Assembly: GCF_023734095.1 (NCBI RefSeq)
Contig: NZ_AP024620.1
Coordinates: 2,476,501-2,540,500 of the forward strand
Direction of reading: 5' to 3'
Source of the DNA: Moorella sp. Hama-1
GTDB taxonomy: Bacteria; Bacillota; DSM-521; Neomoorellales; Neomoorellaceae
DNA length: 64,000 nucleotides
This document shows positions 15,726-24,673 of this stretch, piece by piece. A program made the position numbers and the translations under genes. Below the pieces are notes generated by a model, which was not told the DNA's origin, made no database searches, and saw only the letters and a program-made list of their open reading frames with translations. Each line of letters opens with the position of its first letter. Position 1 is the first letter of the stretch.

Positions 15726-17439
15726 CTTTCTCCTGCACCCCCCGGTGTCCAACTGCCTTTACCTCTTTGGGAAAACGCAGGATCACCTCAGTGCCCCGGT
15801 CAGGCGCGCTATTGACCTGCACCGCATATTCCGGTCCGTAGAGGGCCTTCAGGCGTTCGTTGACAATGGCCAGACCCAGGCCATGCCCGTGACCGTAACC
15901 GGGGAGGAGAATTTTCTGGATTTCTGCCGGGGCGATGCCCACGCCGTCATCCGCCACCGTGACTACGACTTCCCTTCCCCGGTCGCAGGCGGTCAAGATT
16001 AACCTGCCCCCACGGGGCCGGGGCTGCAGCCCGTGTTTAATGGCGTTTTCTACTACCGGCTGCAGGGTGAAGGCCGGCACCGAGCAACCCAGGGTGGCGG
16101 GCTCCACCCGGCGGATAACCTCCAGCTTGTTACCGAAACGCGTTTCCTCTATGGCTAGATAGGCATCAACATGGGCCAGCTCTTCCTCCAGGGGGATGGG
16201 GTTATCGTCCCTCTTTAAACTATAGCGGAAGAAGCTGGCCAGCTTGATCAGGAGTTCCCGGGCCTTTTCCGGCCGGGTACGAATTAGGGAAGTAATGGTA
16301 TTCAGGGCGTTAAAAAGAAAATGGGGATGCACCTGGGCCTGGAGGGCCTTGAGTTCCGCCTGGGAGCGCAACCGGGCCTGGTACTCCACCTCGGCCAGCT
16401 CCAGTTGAGTGGAAAAAAGGTGGGCCAGACCCCGGGCCAGTTCCAGGTCCACCGGCGTAATACTATTCTCCCGGTCGCGGTAGAGTTTCAGGGCACCGAC
16501 GGTCGCCTCCCGCCGTCGCAGCGGTACCACCACCGCCGAGGCCAGGCGGCAATTCCGGTCCCGGCAGCCGATCTCCCCCCTAGTTTGGGCCAACTGCAAC
16601 TCCCCCCTGGCAATGGCCTGCAGGGTGGCGCTGGTCAAAATGGGGTTGCCCGGGTGATGGTGGTCGCTGCCCATGCCTACATGGGCCAGGATTTCCTGCC
16701 TGTCGGTAAAGGATACGGCTGCCACTTTAATGGAATTAAAGATAATCCCGGCCGCTGCTTCCGCCGATTCCCGGTTCAAGCCGTGGCGCAAAAAGGGCAG
16801 GGTCTGGTTGGCAATATCCAGGGCCCGCTGGGCCTGGCAGGCGGCGATATGATCCTGCTGCTCGGCGGCGGTTTTGACAATCAGCATGAAGATGGCCACG
16901 CCAAGGGAGTTGACGATAATCATGGGCGGGCCGATAATCGTCACCAGGGCCAGGGCCTCGCTGAAGGGCCGGGCCGTCAGGAGGATGATGGCCATCTGCA
17001 GCGTTTCCCCCGCCAGACCGGCGGCCAGGGCCACTGACCAGGGCACCGGGGAGCGGCGGTAGAACCGCTGGATCAGGCCGCCCAGGCTGCCCTCGGCCAC
17101 CGCCGCCAGGCCACAGGAGAAGGCCGTAAAACCGCCGATAAAATAGCGGTGGACGCCGGCAATAAGGCCGGCCCCAGCCCCCACCAGGGGGCCGCCCAGT
17201 AAACCGGCCACCATAACACCCACCACCCGGGAGTTGGCCAGGGCACCGTTGATAGGGATACCGGCGTAGGTGCCCACGATACCCATGCCCCCCAGGACCA
17301 GGATCAACAGCACCCTGTCCGTGGTCGTCAGCTGGCGGGACAAAATACGACCCAGGGCCGGGGTCCGGGACAGGATAAAAGCCGCGGTGGCTACCATGCT
17401 CAATCTTTCGGCCAGATTCAGGGCCATGGACCAGGTCAT
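15700..17439 (-). CDS. LytS/BtsS-type sensor histidine kinase
   Basis: 579 residues. Five or six hydrophobic helices at the N-terminus form a 5TMR-LYT sensor (GGPLVGAGAGLIAGVHRYFIGGFTA is typical; only in part quoted: AGLIAGVHRYFIGG). A GAF domain follows (about 220-340), then the His_kinase domain with HPHFLFNALNTI and an HATPase domain with NAIKHG, DDGVG and GHGLGLA. All kinase boxes are present. It probably senses extracellular pyruvate or another nutrient and works with the LytTR regulator on the CstA transporter. Confidence 0.88.
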   Translation of the reverse strand: MTWSMALNLAERLSMVATAAFILSRTPALGRILSRQLTTTDRVLLILVLGGMGIVGTYAGIPINGALANSRVVGVMVAGLLGGPLVGAGAGLIAGVHRYFIGGFTAFSCGLAAVAEGSLGGLIQRFYRRSPVPWSVALAAGLAGETLQMAIILLTARPFSEALALVTIIGPPMIIVNSLGVAIFMLIVKTAAEQQDHIAACQAQRALDIANQTLPFLRHGLNRESAEAAAGIIFNSIKVAAVSFTDRQEILAHVGMGSDHHHPGNPILTSATLQAIARGELQLAQTRGEIGCRDRNCRLASAVVVPLRRREATVGALKLYRDRENSITPVDLELARGLAHLFSTQLELAEVEYQARLRSQAELKALQAQVHPHFLFNALNTITSLIRTRPEKARELLIKLASFFRYSLKRDDNPIPLEEELAHVDAYLAIEETRFGNKLEVIRRVEPATLGCSVPAFTLQPVVENAIKHGLQPRPRGGRLILTACDRGREVVVTVADDGVGIAPAEIQKILLPGYGHGHGLGLAIVNERLKALYGPEYAVQVNSAPDRGTEVILRFPKEVKAVGHRGVQEKDELYRCCG

Positions 17440-17644
17440 GACCGCGAACCCCCTTTCTTACTCTATTAAAAGTATAGCATACCGGCGGCGATTAATCATT
17501 AACCGCAACCTGGCACGGGCCGGTGCAAGCAGGCATTGTTTCACCAGGCTTTATACCCGCTGATCTATGCCCCCTCAGGGGAAAAAAGGGCCGATGTATA
17601 CACACTCTGTCTGCCAGTTGCCGGTAGTGAAGGCAATTATTTAC

Positions 17645-17673
17645 TTAACAAGCCGAAATATTAGGAGTATAAT
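17645..17673 (+). promoter_or_regulatory. Sigma-A promoter of the COG3580/activase operon
   Basis: TTAACA, 17-base spacer, TATAAT, 25 bases before the TTG start at 17699. The ribosome site GAGGAG lies between. Confidence 0.65.
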
Positions 17674-17698
17674 TGGGGCTAACGAGGAGTGACGACTT

Positions 17699-19879
17699 TT
17701 GTCGTACCGGGTTGGTATTCCGCGCGGGCTCGCTTATTATTATCTTTTTCCCTTCATGCAGGCTTTCCTGCAGGCCCTGGGGGCCGAGGTCGTCGTATCG
17801 CCGCCGACGGATGCCCTGACCCTGGCAGCTATGAGCTCCTGCCCCACCGACGAGCCCTGCGTCTCCGTCAAGCTCTTCTATGCCCATGCGAAAAGGCTGC
17901 TGAATAGCGGGGTCGATTACCTCTTCGTCCCGGCCCTGTCCAGCGTTGAAAGGGACAACTATTGTTGTCCGAAGCTCATCGGTGCCGCGGCCATGCTCCG
18001 GAACGGCCTGGGCCTGGCGGCCGAACAGGTGCTGGCCCCGGAGTGGAACGAGCGGGAGAAACCGGGCCTCTGGCAGGACAACCTCCGGGAGGTGGCCGCC
18101 CGCCTGGGGGTTGGAGCGGCAGGCGCCGACCAGGCCATCCAGGCCGGATTTGCGGCCCAGGCTGCTGCCGAAGAATTAGCCCACCAGGGGTTCACCATCC
18201 CGGAGGTCTACCACCGCCTTTGCGGCCGGGAGAAGCCGCGCCGGCAACGCTTCGACCCGGCGGCCGAGTATGATGGCCGGGAGGTTATCGCCGTCCTGGG
18301 CCATCCCTACCTTCTTTACGACCAGGTCGGCCACCGGGTCGTCGAGCGCCTGGCCGAATATGCCCGGGTAATCACGCCGGAGATGGTCCCGGCCGCAGAC
18401 TACCGGCCGGAAGTGGCCGCCATCTATGAAGGAAACAGGCTCTGGGCCTATGAAGCCCGCATCCTGGGAGCGGGTCTCAACCTGTTGCACCGGGGTGCGA
18501 TCACCAAAATGGTGCTGGTAGAGGCCTTTGAATGTGGCCCGGCGTCGGTAATTGAAACCTTCCTGGCAACAGAGGCCGAGGGTTATGATATCCCTTTCCT
18601 TTTATTGACGGTGGACGAGCATACCGGTGAGGCCGGCCTGGTGACCCGCTTGGAAGCCTTCGTCGATACCAGCGGCGGCCGCCGGGGCGGCCGGCCCCGG
18701 GAAAAGAGTATCGCCGCGCCACCGCCGCGCCGCCAGGAGCTGCGGGTCGGCGCCCCGGGCATGGGGCTCCTGGACGTAGCCCTGGCGACGGTGTTGCAGG
18801 AGTGCGGGGTGGAGATGGTCCCGACGCCGCCGGTAACCAAACACACGGTGGAACTGGGCAAGGAAGTGGCCCCGGAGTTTATCTGTTACCCCCTGGTTAC
18901 CACCCTGGGCCAGATCCGGGAGGTCCTGGAGCGGGGGGCCAACACCATCGTCATGGTGGGTGGCAAGGGTCGTTGCCGCCTGGGCTGGTACGCCCAGGTC
19001 CAGGAGCTTTTATTAAAACGCCTGGGCCTCGATTTCCGCCTGGTGATTATCGACTCGCCCCTGCCCTTGCGGGAGCGCTGGCCCGCCTTCCGGCGGGCCC
19101 TGGCGGAAATCACCGGCAATGCCCCTCTGTGGCGGATCATGCGGGGGATCTACCGGGGCTACCAGAAAATGATGGCCCTGGACCGGGCCGAAGCCCTGGT
19201 CAGGCGCAAGCGCGCCTACGAAAGCCGGCGCGGCGCCGCGGATAGGCTCTGGCAAGATTTCGTCGTCCAGATTAAAAGGGCTGCCGGGGCCGGACAGGTA
19301 AAGGGTCTATATCAGGGTTTCACCGCGGCCCTCCGGGCTATCCCCGAGGAGGAGAGCCAGCCCCTGCGGGTGAAAATCGTGGGGGAGATCTATACCCTCC
19401 TGGAGGAATTCGTCAACCAAGAGATCGAGCGCTTCCTGGCCTCCCGCCCGGAACCCCGGGTGGAGGTGGTGCGGGAGACCTCGGCCAGCCAGTGGTTTAA
19501 CCTCAATGTCCTCCACCGGCGCCGGGAAGTAGACCGCTACCGGGCGGTATTGGCGGCGGCGGCCCCCTACCTCAACGTCTGCGTGGGGGGGCACGGCCAG
19601 GAGAGTGTCGGCGAGACGGTCCTGGCCGCCCGGGAGGGGTATGACGGGGTCATCCAGCTGTTACCCTTCACCTGTATGCCGGAGATCGTAGCCCAGAATA
19701 TCCTGGTACCCTTGAGTGAAAAGCTGGATATCCCCTTCCTATCCCTGATTGTCAATGAGCAGAGCGGCACCGCCGGCTGGGAAACGCGCCTGGAGGCCTT
19801 CCTGGAAGTGCTGGCGGAACGGCGGGAAAAAACAGCCATTTCTGGGGGTGAAGGTTATGGACTGCTTCCTGGGTATTGA
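17699..19879 (+). CDS. COG3580/COG3581-type protein (DUF2229), activase partner
   Basis: 726 residues in two related halves (about 1-330 and 355-725) of the family found with 2-hydroxyacyl-CoA dehydratase activases. Conserved Cys are in SSCPTDEPC, RDNYCCPKL, FICYPLV, GKGRCRLGW, VCVGGHGQES and LLPFTCMPEI; they probably bind Fe-S clusters. The halves are usually separate proteins or a larger fusion also containing the activase; here the activase is the next gene, overlapping by 23 bases. TTG start with GAGGAGT upstream. The reaction is not known for this family; ATP-driven low-potential electron transfer is expected from its partner. Confidence 0.8.
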   Translation: MSYRVGIPRGLAYYYLFPFMQAFLQALGAEVVVSPPTDALTLAAMSSCPTDEPCVSVKLFYAHAKRLLNSGVDYLFVPALSSVERDNYCCPKLIGAAAMLRNGLGLAAEQVLAPEWNEREKPGLWQDNLREVAARLGVGAAGADQAIQAGFAAQAAAEELAHQGFTIPEVYHRLCGREKPRRQRFDPAAEYDGREVIAVLGHPYLLYDQVGHRVVERLAEYARVITPEMVPAADYRPEVAAIYEGNRLWAYEARILGAGLNLLHRGAITKMVLVEAFECGPASVIETFLATEAEGYDIPFLLLTVDEHTGEAGLVTRLEAFVDTSGGRRGGRPREKSIAAPPPRRQELRVGAPGMGLLDVALATVLQECGVEMVPTPPVTKHTVELGKEVAPEFICYPLVTTLGQIREVLERGANTIVMVGGKGRCRLGWYAQVQELLLKRLGLDFRLVIIDSPLPLRERWPAFRRALAEITGNAPLWRIMRGIYRGYQKMMALDRAEALVRRKRAYESRRGAADRLWQDFVVQIKRAAGAGQVKGLYQGFTAALRAIPEEESQPLRVKIVGEIYTLLEEFVNQEIERFLASRPEPRVEVVRETSASQWFNLNVLHRRREVDRYRAVLAAAAPYLNVCVGGHGQESVGETVLAAREGYDGVIQLLPFTCMPEIVAQNILVPLSEKLDIPFLSLIVNEQSGTAGWETRLEAFLEVLAERREKTAISGGEGYGLLPGY

Positions 19880-20876
19880 TGTCGGCAGTGTCAGCGCCAA
19901 GATTGTCGCCCTGGATCCGGAGAAAAAGATGCTCTTTGAAACCTACCTGCGCACCCACGGCAACCCCATCGAGGCCCTGCAGGAGGGCTTTCAGCAACTG
20001 GAGAAAGATTTGCCGGATTTACGGGTCCTGGCCGTTGGTACTACCGGTTCGGGCCGCCACCTGGCGGCCGCCATGGTGGGGGCCGACACAGTCAAAAACG
20101 AGATTACCGCCCACGCCGTGGCCGCCCGGGAGATTCACACCGATGTGCGAACGGTCATCGACATCGGCGGGCAGGACTCGAAGATTATCTTCCTGAAGAA
20201 CGGCGTCTCCAACGGCTTTAATATGAACAGTGTCTGCGCCGCCGGTACCGGCTCTTTTCTGGACCACCAGGCCAGCCGCCTCAATGTGCCCATTGAACAA
20301 TTCGGCGAGCTGGCCCTGCGCTCGCAGAGCCCGGTGCGCATTGCCGGCCGCTGCGGCGTCTTTGCCGAATCCGATCTGATCAGCAAACAACAGATGGGTT
20401 ACAGCAAAGAAGATTTAATTGCCGGCCTCTGCCTGGCCCTGGCCCGCAACTACCTGACCAACGTCGCTCGGGGGAAGGAAATCCGGCCGGTAGTCCTCTT
20501 CCAGGGCGGCGTGGCGGCCAACGTGGGCCTGCGGGCCGCCTTCGAGACCCTGCTGCATCTCCCCATCATCGTGCCCCCTTACTATCGCGTTATGGGAGCC
20601 ATGGGTGCGGCCCTCCTGGCCCGGGAGCGGTGGCACAAAACAAAGAAACCCAGCGCCTTCCGGGGGATCAAGGCCATCGCCTCTTTCCAGTGCGCGCCCC
20701 GGAGCTTCATTTGCAACGACTGCACCAACAGCTGCGAGATCAGTGAGCTCTACATCTGCGGCGAGATCGTCGGTCGCTGGGGTAGCCGCTGCGGCAAGTG
20801 GGCCAACCTGCGCCTTTCCTCGGCCGGCCGTGAGGATCAGCGGGAAAAATTAAGCCTGATCCGCCTGGGGGCCTAG
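19857..20876 (+). CDS. CoA-dehydratase-type activase (HgdC/BcrAD family ATPase)
   Basis: 339 residues of the ASKHA ATPase fold that injects single low-potential electrons into partner enzymes at the cost of ATP. Seen: phosphate-1 loop GIDVGSVSAK (residues 5-14), VIDIGGQDSK, adenosine-binding GGVAANVGLR, and the two Cys that share a [4Fe-4S] cluster across the dimer, in NSVCAAGTGSFLD and GRCGVFAESD. The C-terminal 70 residues add five more Cys (CNDCTNSCE.. and SRCGKW), not found in HgdC. I start at ATG 19857, where GGGGGTG gives a good ribosome site, rather than at earlier in-frame codons inside the preceding gene. Confidence 0.88.
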   Translation: MDCFLGIDVGSVSAKIVALDPEKKMLFETYLRTHGNPIEALQEGFQQLEKDLPDLRVLAVGTTGSGRHLAAAMVGADTVKNEITAHAVAAREIHTDVRTVIDIGGQDSKIIFLKNGVSNGFNMNSVCAAGTGSFLDHQASRLNVPIEQFGELALRSQSPVRIAGRCGVFAESDLISKQQMGYSKEDLIAGLCLALARNYLTNVARGKEIRPVVLFQGGVAANVGLRAAFETLLHLPIIVPPYYRVMGAMGAALLARERWHKTKKPSAFRGIKAIASFQCAPRSFICNDCTNSCEISELYICGEIVGRWGSRCGKWANLRLSSAGREDQREKLSLIRLGA

Positions 20877-20888
20877 GGACGGACCCCC

Positions 20889-21227
20889 TTAGATCGCCGC
20901 CGTACCCCGTTCCCCTGTACGAATCCTGACGGCGTCTTCCAACCGGTAAATAAAAATCTTACCGTCGCCGATATTGCCGGTACGGGCCTGGCTGGTAATG
21001 ATCGCCACGACATCGTCGATATACCGGTCTTCCAGGACGATTTCCACCTTGACCTTGGGCAGCAGGTCAATGTTATAGGTGGCGCCCCGGTAAACCTCGG
21101 TTTTACCCTTTTGCTGGCCGCAACCGACGACGTGGGTGACGGTCAGACCGTGAATGCCGAAGCGACCCAGGGCCTCCTTGACGCTTTCAAACTTTTCTGG
21201 CCGGATGACGGCTTCAATTTTATACAT
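20889..21227 (-). CDS. glnK: PII nitrogen-regulatory protein (GlnK/GlnB)
   Basis: 112 residues, the normal PII length. T-loop with Tyr51 (EVYRGATYN) at the classic uridylylation position, B-loop TGNIGDGKIFI, and the C-loop residues. It senses ATP/ADP and 2-oxoglutarate and blocks ammonium channels of the AmtB family, which is encoded divergently next door, the usual pairing. ATG 21227 is preceded by GGAGGGTG at good distance; a GTG three codons earlier lies within that site. Convergent to the activase gene with a 12-base gap. Confidence 0.92.
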   Translation of the reverse strand: MYKIEAVIRPEKFESVKEALGRFGIHGLTVTHVVGCGQQKGKTEVYRGATYNIDLLPKVKVEIVLEDRYIDDVVAIITSQARTGNIGDGKIFIYRLEDAVRIRTGERGTAAI

Positions 21228-21323
21228 AATTCCCACCCTCCATCATTGCAGGTAAGTTATATGCCTATTTTACTTTGTGTGGCCGGGACCGTCAAAGATA
21301 ACATGCTATCATTCTAAAAATCC

Positions 21324-21352
21324 TTGACGATGCACGGATCCTGGGATAGAAT
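21324..21352 (+). promoter_or_regulatory. Sigma-A promoter of the ammonium channel gene
   Basis: TTGACG, 17-base spacer, TAGAAT. Transcription would start near 21359, leaving a leader of about 118 bases before the amtB start codon. Confidence 0.75.
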
Positions 21353-21377
21353 AGTAATAACAATAAACCTGATCCGT

Positions 21378-21448
21378 GGTTGCGAGGATGTAACCTTTGG
21401 GTCGCCAAAGAAGGCACTGGAGATACGTATCTCCAGGTGTCTTCTTTT
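21378..21448 (+). promoter_or_regulatory. Attenuator-like leader of amtB: two hairpins and a terminator
   Basis: Three helices follow the promoter: GGTTGC/GTAACC with a six-base loop GAGGAT (21378-21395), TTTGG/CCAAA around GTCG (21396-21409), and CACTGGAGATAC/GTATCTCCAG.GTG flanked by GAAG/CTTC and followed by TTTT (21410-21448). The last is a strong intrinsic terminator placed before the ribosome site (GGAGG at 21461). This is the layout of a termination-controlled leader. ANTAR-type antitermination uses two small hairpins with A at loop position 1 and G at 4; the first loop here does not fit that rule. No known riboswitch consensus is recognised. Confidence 0.65.
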
Positions 21449-21476
21449 ATTTCGACCAAAGGAGGTATGCAAGGTA

Positions 21477-22979
21477 ATGAAGCGTAAACGGTTGGACCTT
21501 CATGTCGCCAGGGTGGCACCGGAGGAGAAGAAAAGGGGTGTTAAACAGGCTGTGCCTTTTTCCCGCTGCCAACCCCTTACCTTGCCCGGCTATACCCGGG
21601 TTGGTTTACTACTGGTATTATTTTTACTGCTGGGAGCCGTCCTGGCGCGGCCGGCGGCAGCGGCCACCCCGGCTACGGTGGATGCCGGCGACACGGCCTT
21701 CATCCTGGTGGCCAGCGCCCTGGTGATGCTCATGACCCCCGGCCTGGCCCTCTTTTATGGCGGTATGGTCCGCCAGAAGAATGTCCTGAGTATAATCGTG
21801 CAATGCCTGGTCATCGTAGCCCTGATTTCCGTCCAGTGGGTCCTGTGGGGTTACTCCCTGGCCTTTGGCCCCGATCACGGCCACCTGATCGGCGATTTAA
21901 GCTGGCTGGGTTTCCGGGGTGTGGGTCTGGAACCCAACGCCGCTTATGCCGCCACCATCCCCCACCAGGTCTTTGCCATGTTCCAGCTCATGTTTGCCAT
22001 TATTACCCCGGCCCTGATTACCGGCTCCTTTGCCGAGCGGATGCGTTTTCCGGCCTTTTTGCTTTTCACCGTCGCCTGGGCGACCCTGGTCTATGACCCC
22101 CTGGCCCACTGGGTCTGGGGCACGGGTGGCTGGTTGCGGGAGCTGGGCGCCCTGGACTTTGCCGGTGGCACGGTGGTGCATATCAGCGCCGGGGTGGCCG
22201 GGCTGGTTAGCGCCCTGGTCCTGGGACGCCGGCGGGATTACAGGCGCCGGCCCCTGCCGCCCCATAACCTCCCCATGACCGTCCTGGGAGCGGCCCTGTT
22301 ATGGTTCGGCTGGTTTGGTTTTAATGCCGGTAGCGCCCTGGGGGCCAACGGCCTGGCCGGCAACGCCTTCGTCACCACCAATACGGCCGCCGGGGCCGCC
22401 ACCCTGGGATGGTTGGCGGTAGAATGGCTCCTTCATGGCAAGCCCACGGCCCTGGGGGCGGCCAGCGGTGCCGTGGCCGGCCTGGTGGCCATTACCCCGG
22501 CGGCGGGTTTTGTCACCCCCCTGGCGGCCCTGGTCATTGGCGGTATCGGCGGTGCCCTTTGCTGCCTGTCGGTCTCTGTGGCCAAGGCCAAACTGGGTTA
22601 CGATGATTCCCTGGACGCCTTTGGCTGCCATGGTGTCGGCGGCACCTGGGGGGCCATCGCCACCGGTATTTTTGCTACCACGGCCGTTAACCCTGCCGGC
22701 GCCAGCGGCCTGCTTTACGGTAATCCCCGCCTGCTGGCGATCCAGGTCCTGGGTGTCGCAGCGGCCTGGGCCTTTACCGCCGTTGTAACTTATGGCATTC
22801 TCAAGGCCATTAGCCTGCTGACACCTTTACGGGTAACAGCCGCCGAGGAAGAAGCCGGCCTGGATCTCACCCAGCACGGTGAGAGCGCCTACCCTGATAC
22901 CAGCCTGGCGGCCCTGGATATTGAACCGGCCCCGGCCGGCCAGGGTATGGCAACCCGCAGGGAACTGGCAGTCAACTAA
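21477..22979 (+). CDS. amtB: Ammonium channel AmtB
   Basis: 500 residues with a hydrophilic N-terminal extension, a signal-like helix (about 40-60), then eleven membrane helices of the Amt family. Family motifs seen: FYGGMVRQKNVLS, GSFAERMRFPAFLLF, DFAGGTVVHISAGVAGL, WFGWFGFNAGSAL and the second pore His in DAFGCHGVGGTWG. The channel passes ammonium into the cell and is gated by the PII protein encoded divergently. ATG chosen at 21477 (AAAGGAGG upstream); the open frame reaches further up into the leader but without a ribosome site. Expression is probably controlled by the attenuator before it. Confidence 0.92.
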   Translation: MKRKRLDLHVARVAPEEKKRGVKQAVPFSRCQPLTLPGYTRVGLLLVLFLLLGAVLARPAAAATPATVDAGDTAFILVASALVMLMTPGLALFYGGMVRQKNVLSIIVQCLVIVALISVQWVLWGYSLAFGPDHGHLIGDLSWLGFRGVGLEPNAAYAATIPHQVFAMFQLMFAIITPALITGSFAERMRFPAFLLFTVAWATLVYDPLAHWVWGTGGWLRELGALDFAGGTVVHISAGVAGLVSALVLGRRRDYRRRPLPPHNLPMTVLGAALLWFGWFGFNAGSALGANGLAGNAFVTTNTAAGAATLGWLAVEWLLHGKPTALGAASGAVAGLVAITPAAGFVTPLAALVIGGIGGALCCLSVSVAKAKLGYDDSLDAFGCHGVGGTWGAIATGIFATTAVNPAGASGLLYGNPRLLAIQVLGVAAAWAFTAVVTYGILKAISLLTPLRVTAAEEEAGLDLTQHGESAYPDTSLAALDIEPAPAGQGMATRRELAVN

Positions 22980-23104
22980 ATTTAAAGCGGCCGGCCGCTA
23001 ACTGCCCTTAAGCTGCGGCCGGCCGAACTTATAAAGTCTGCGCTCATCCAGTGAGAACCCGCCGCCCCTCCTCCACCCCGTATGCAGGTTTGGGCTAAAA
23101 GCCA

Positions 23105-23338
23105 AGGTGGAAGACGGCGGCCTTCTTATTTTGCAGCAGCTCGGAGAATTTCAACCAGCTTTACAGTTTTAAAGGGTTACGCCAGTTCCAAGAAAAGTAT
23201 ACTCCCCGCTGGGAACCCCGTTACCTCGTCTACCCCAATTCCCTGGTATTGCCCAAAATTACCCTGGCTATTGTCACCGCCGATGCTGGTGGCAGCCTGT
23301 GGAGCTACGTGCAGGCCTGGCGGAAGAAACCAACTTAG
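23105..23338 (+). pseudogene. C-terminal remnant of an MprF/DUF2156-type protein
   Basis: In one frame the sequence reads [17 protein letters not shown] followed by [17 protein letters not shown] and ends WRKKPT-stop. This matches the conserved C-terminal [26 protein letters not shown] region of phosphatidylglycerol lysyltransferase-like proteins. There is no start and nothing upstream that could encode the other several hundred residues, since amtB ends only 125 bases away. A GC-rich inverted repeat (GCGGCCGGCCG twice, 22988-23026) follows amtB and may be its terminator. It is a relic. Confidence 0.6.
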
Positions 23339-23484
23339 TTTAAGGTTTGGTAGATAAACCGGAATACTTCCTGCCCAGGCTTTTGCTACATGCTGTTCGT
23401 TATATTTCTTAAGGAGACGATGCAGTCAATTTTTCAAGCTGGGTAAGGGGCTCGGGTCCCCTGTGCGGCAGCCTATCCGTTTAT

Positions 23485-23943
23485 TTATGCCCGGCTAACT
23501 ATTTTCACCATCAGGGCCAGCAGGCCCGAGGTAATCAGAGGGCCTACCGGCACACCCCCCAGAAAAGCGGCGCCGATAACAGCCCCCAGGATTAAGGCCG
23601 GCATCACATCGCCATGCCCCTGCACCGTTAAATACTGCAGCCCCAGACCACTTAAATAGGTGGTAAGGAGGGAAAGAAACAGGGCGGCAATGCCCAGCCA
23701 TGAGGTAAAAATGCGTCCCAGGTCATGGTGGGTTATATCTCCCCTGGCCAGGGGAATCAGGATGGCTGCAATCAACAAGACCAAACCCCAGAAGACGCCC
23801 CCTTCTTCAAGCACAGGGAAGAGATAATTATCTACCCGCAGGAGTTTTAAGATCAACAACAAGCCTGTAGCGATAGCCACCGAATTGGCCCGGCCCAGGA
23901 TAGCCACCGCCAGTATAGCCAGCAAAATCCAGATAGGTTCCAT
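23485..23943 (-). CDS. UPF0756/DUF441 membrane protein
   Basis: 152 residues, the usual length of this family, with four or five hydrophobic helices and the conserved opening PIWILLAILAVAILGRANSV (quoted to 20). Also present are the family's GLVLLIAAILIPLA and GVPVGPLITSGLLA blocks. Start at the ATG with AAAGGAGGG upstream; the frame continues far upstream, but there it overlaps a decayed gene on the other strand. Function unknown; the protein is integral to the membrane and widespread in Firmicutes. No cotranscribed neighbour. Confidence 0.82.
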   Translation of the reverse strand: MEPIWILLAILAVAILGRANSVAIATGLLLILKLLRVDNYLFPVLEEGGVFWGLVLLIAAILIPLARGDITHHDLGRIFTSWLGIAALFLSLLTTYLSGLGLQYLTVQGHGDVMPALILGAVIGAAFLGGVPVGPLITSGLLALMVKIVSRA

Positions 23944-24074
23944 TCTCCCTTCCCTCCTTTCAGGCTGTTCCGGCAACTGGTCCTCCAAAGCCCTTTCATT
24001 TTGTAGTACCTGCCCGTCATCATCGGTTGCCATCGACTCACCTCCCCCTACGGTATATTCCATTTGCTTGCGCC

Positions 24075-24247
24075 TGGTGCGGGTGTTCCATTTACCGGAC
24101 CGGTACCCGTTGTTACTTCCAGTTCTGGCTACTATTATCCCCACAACCTTATGGGCATTTTTCAGCCATCCCTTCACACACTTCGAGATTGGGTGGGCAC
24201 CAGGGCGCTGGCTGCCACCAGGGGGGCTTTTTGCGCCCTGGCCCTGA
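24075..24247 (+). pseudogene. Decayed TauE/SafE fragment
   Basis: One frame reads LATIIPTTLWAFFSHPFTHFE, the same block as LATIIPTTLTAFSSHYRQGN in the intact TauE/SafE gene at 24763, and the preceding VFHLP matches its MFHQPVP with a frameshift between. The DNA itself is recognisably similar (CTACTATTATCCCCACAACC versus CCACTATTATCCCCACGACT). This is what remains of a tandem or older copy of the exporter. Confidence 0.6.
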
Positions 24248-24384
24248 CGGCTATTCCTTTTACCGGTTGCCACACCTCTCCGAGTTTTTTGGCCACCAAA
24301 TAATAATTGTTATGATTCGTTTTCCGGAGGCAAACTCCTGCCGGCAGATACCTTGAAATAAAAATAAATAGGTCATAAAATATA

Positions 24385-24412
24385 TTGACAACAAAGATGA
24401 AGCGATTAAAAT
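24385..24412 (+). promoter_or_regulatory. Sigma-A promoter of the tautomerase gene
   Basis: TTGACA, 16-base spacer, TAAAAT, followed 73 bases later by the 4-OT start codon with its AAAGGGGGG ribosome site. Confidence 0.6.
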
Positions 24413-24484
24413 ATAAGGTAACGGAAGTCTTTCCCTAGACTACTGCTATCCGGGCATATTGGAGCCGGAAAGGGGGGAAAAGGG

Positions 24485-24673
24485 ATGCCAGTAATCCAAA
24501 TTGACGCCGGAACGATGAGCCGGGAGAAAAAGGCGGAGCTCATCAAAAACCTCACCGATGCCGCCAGTTCGACGCTCAACATACCCGTTCAAGCTTTTAC
24601 GGTCCTTATACGGGAAAACTCTATGGACAACATAGGTAGTGGCGGCAAACCCCTATCTGAATTACACAAGTAA
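24485..24673 (+). CDS. 4-oxalocrotonate tautomerase-family protein
   Basis: 62 residues, the normal size of 4-OT subunits. After removal of Met the chain begins with the catalytic Pro1 (PVIQIDAG), and the helix REKKAELIKNLTDA and strand FTVLIRENSMDNIGSGG fit the family. Such enzymes form hexamers and move double bonds in 2-hydroxymuconate-like acids, but many members have unknown substrates. It has its own promoter and a short GC hairpin (GCCCTGCT/AGCAGGGC, 24693-24712) after it; the TauE/SafE gene follows 89 bases on. Confidence 0.88.
   Translation: MPVIQIDAGTMSREKKAELIKNLTDAASSTLNIPVQAFTVLIRENSMDNIGSGGKPLSELHK

Noticed and set aside
21378-21409. ANTAR-type target hairpins before amtB
   Set aside because: Layout fits, but the first loop is GAGGAT and the second is a tetraloop; the required A1/G4 hexaloops are not present.
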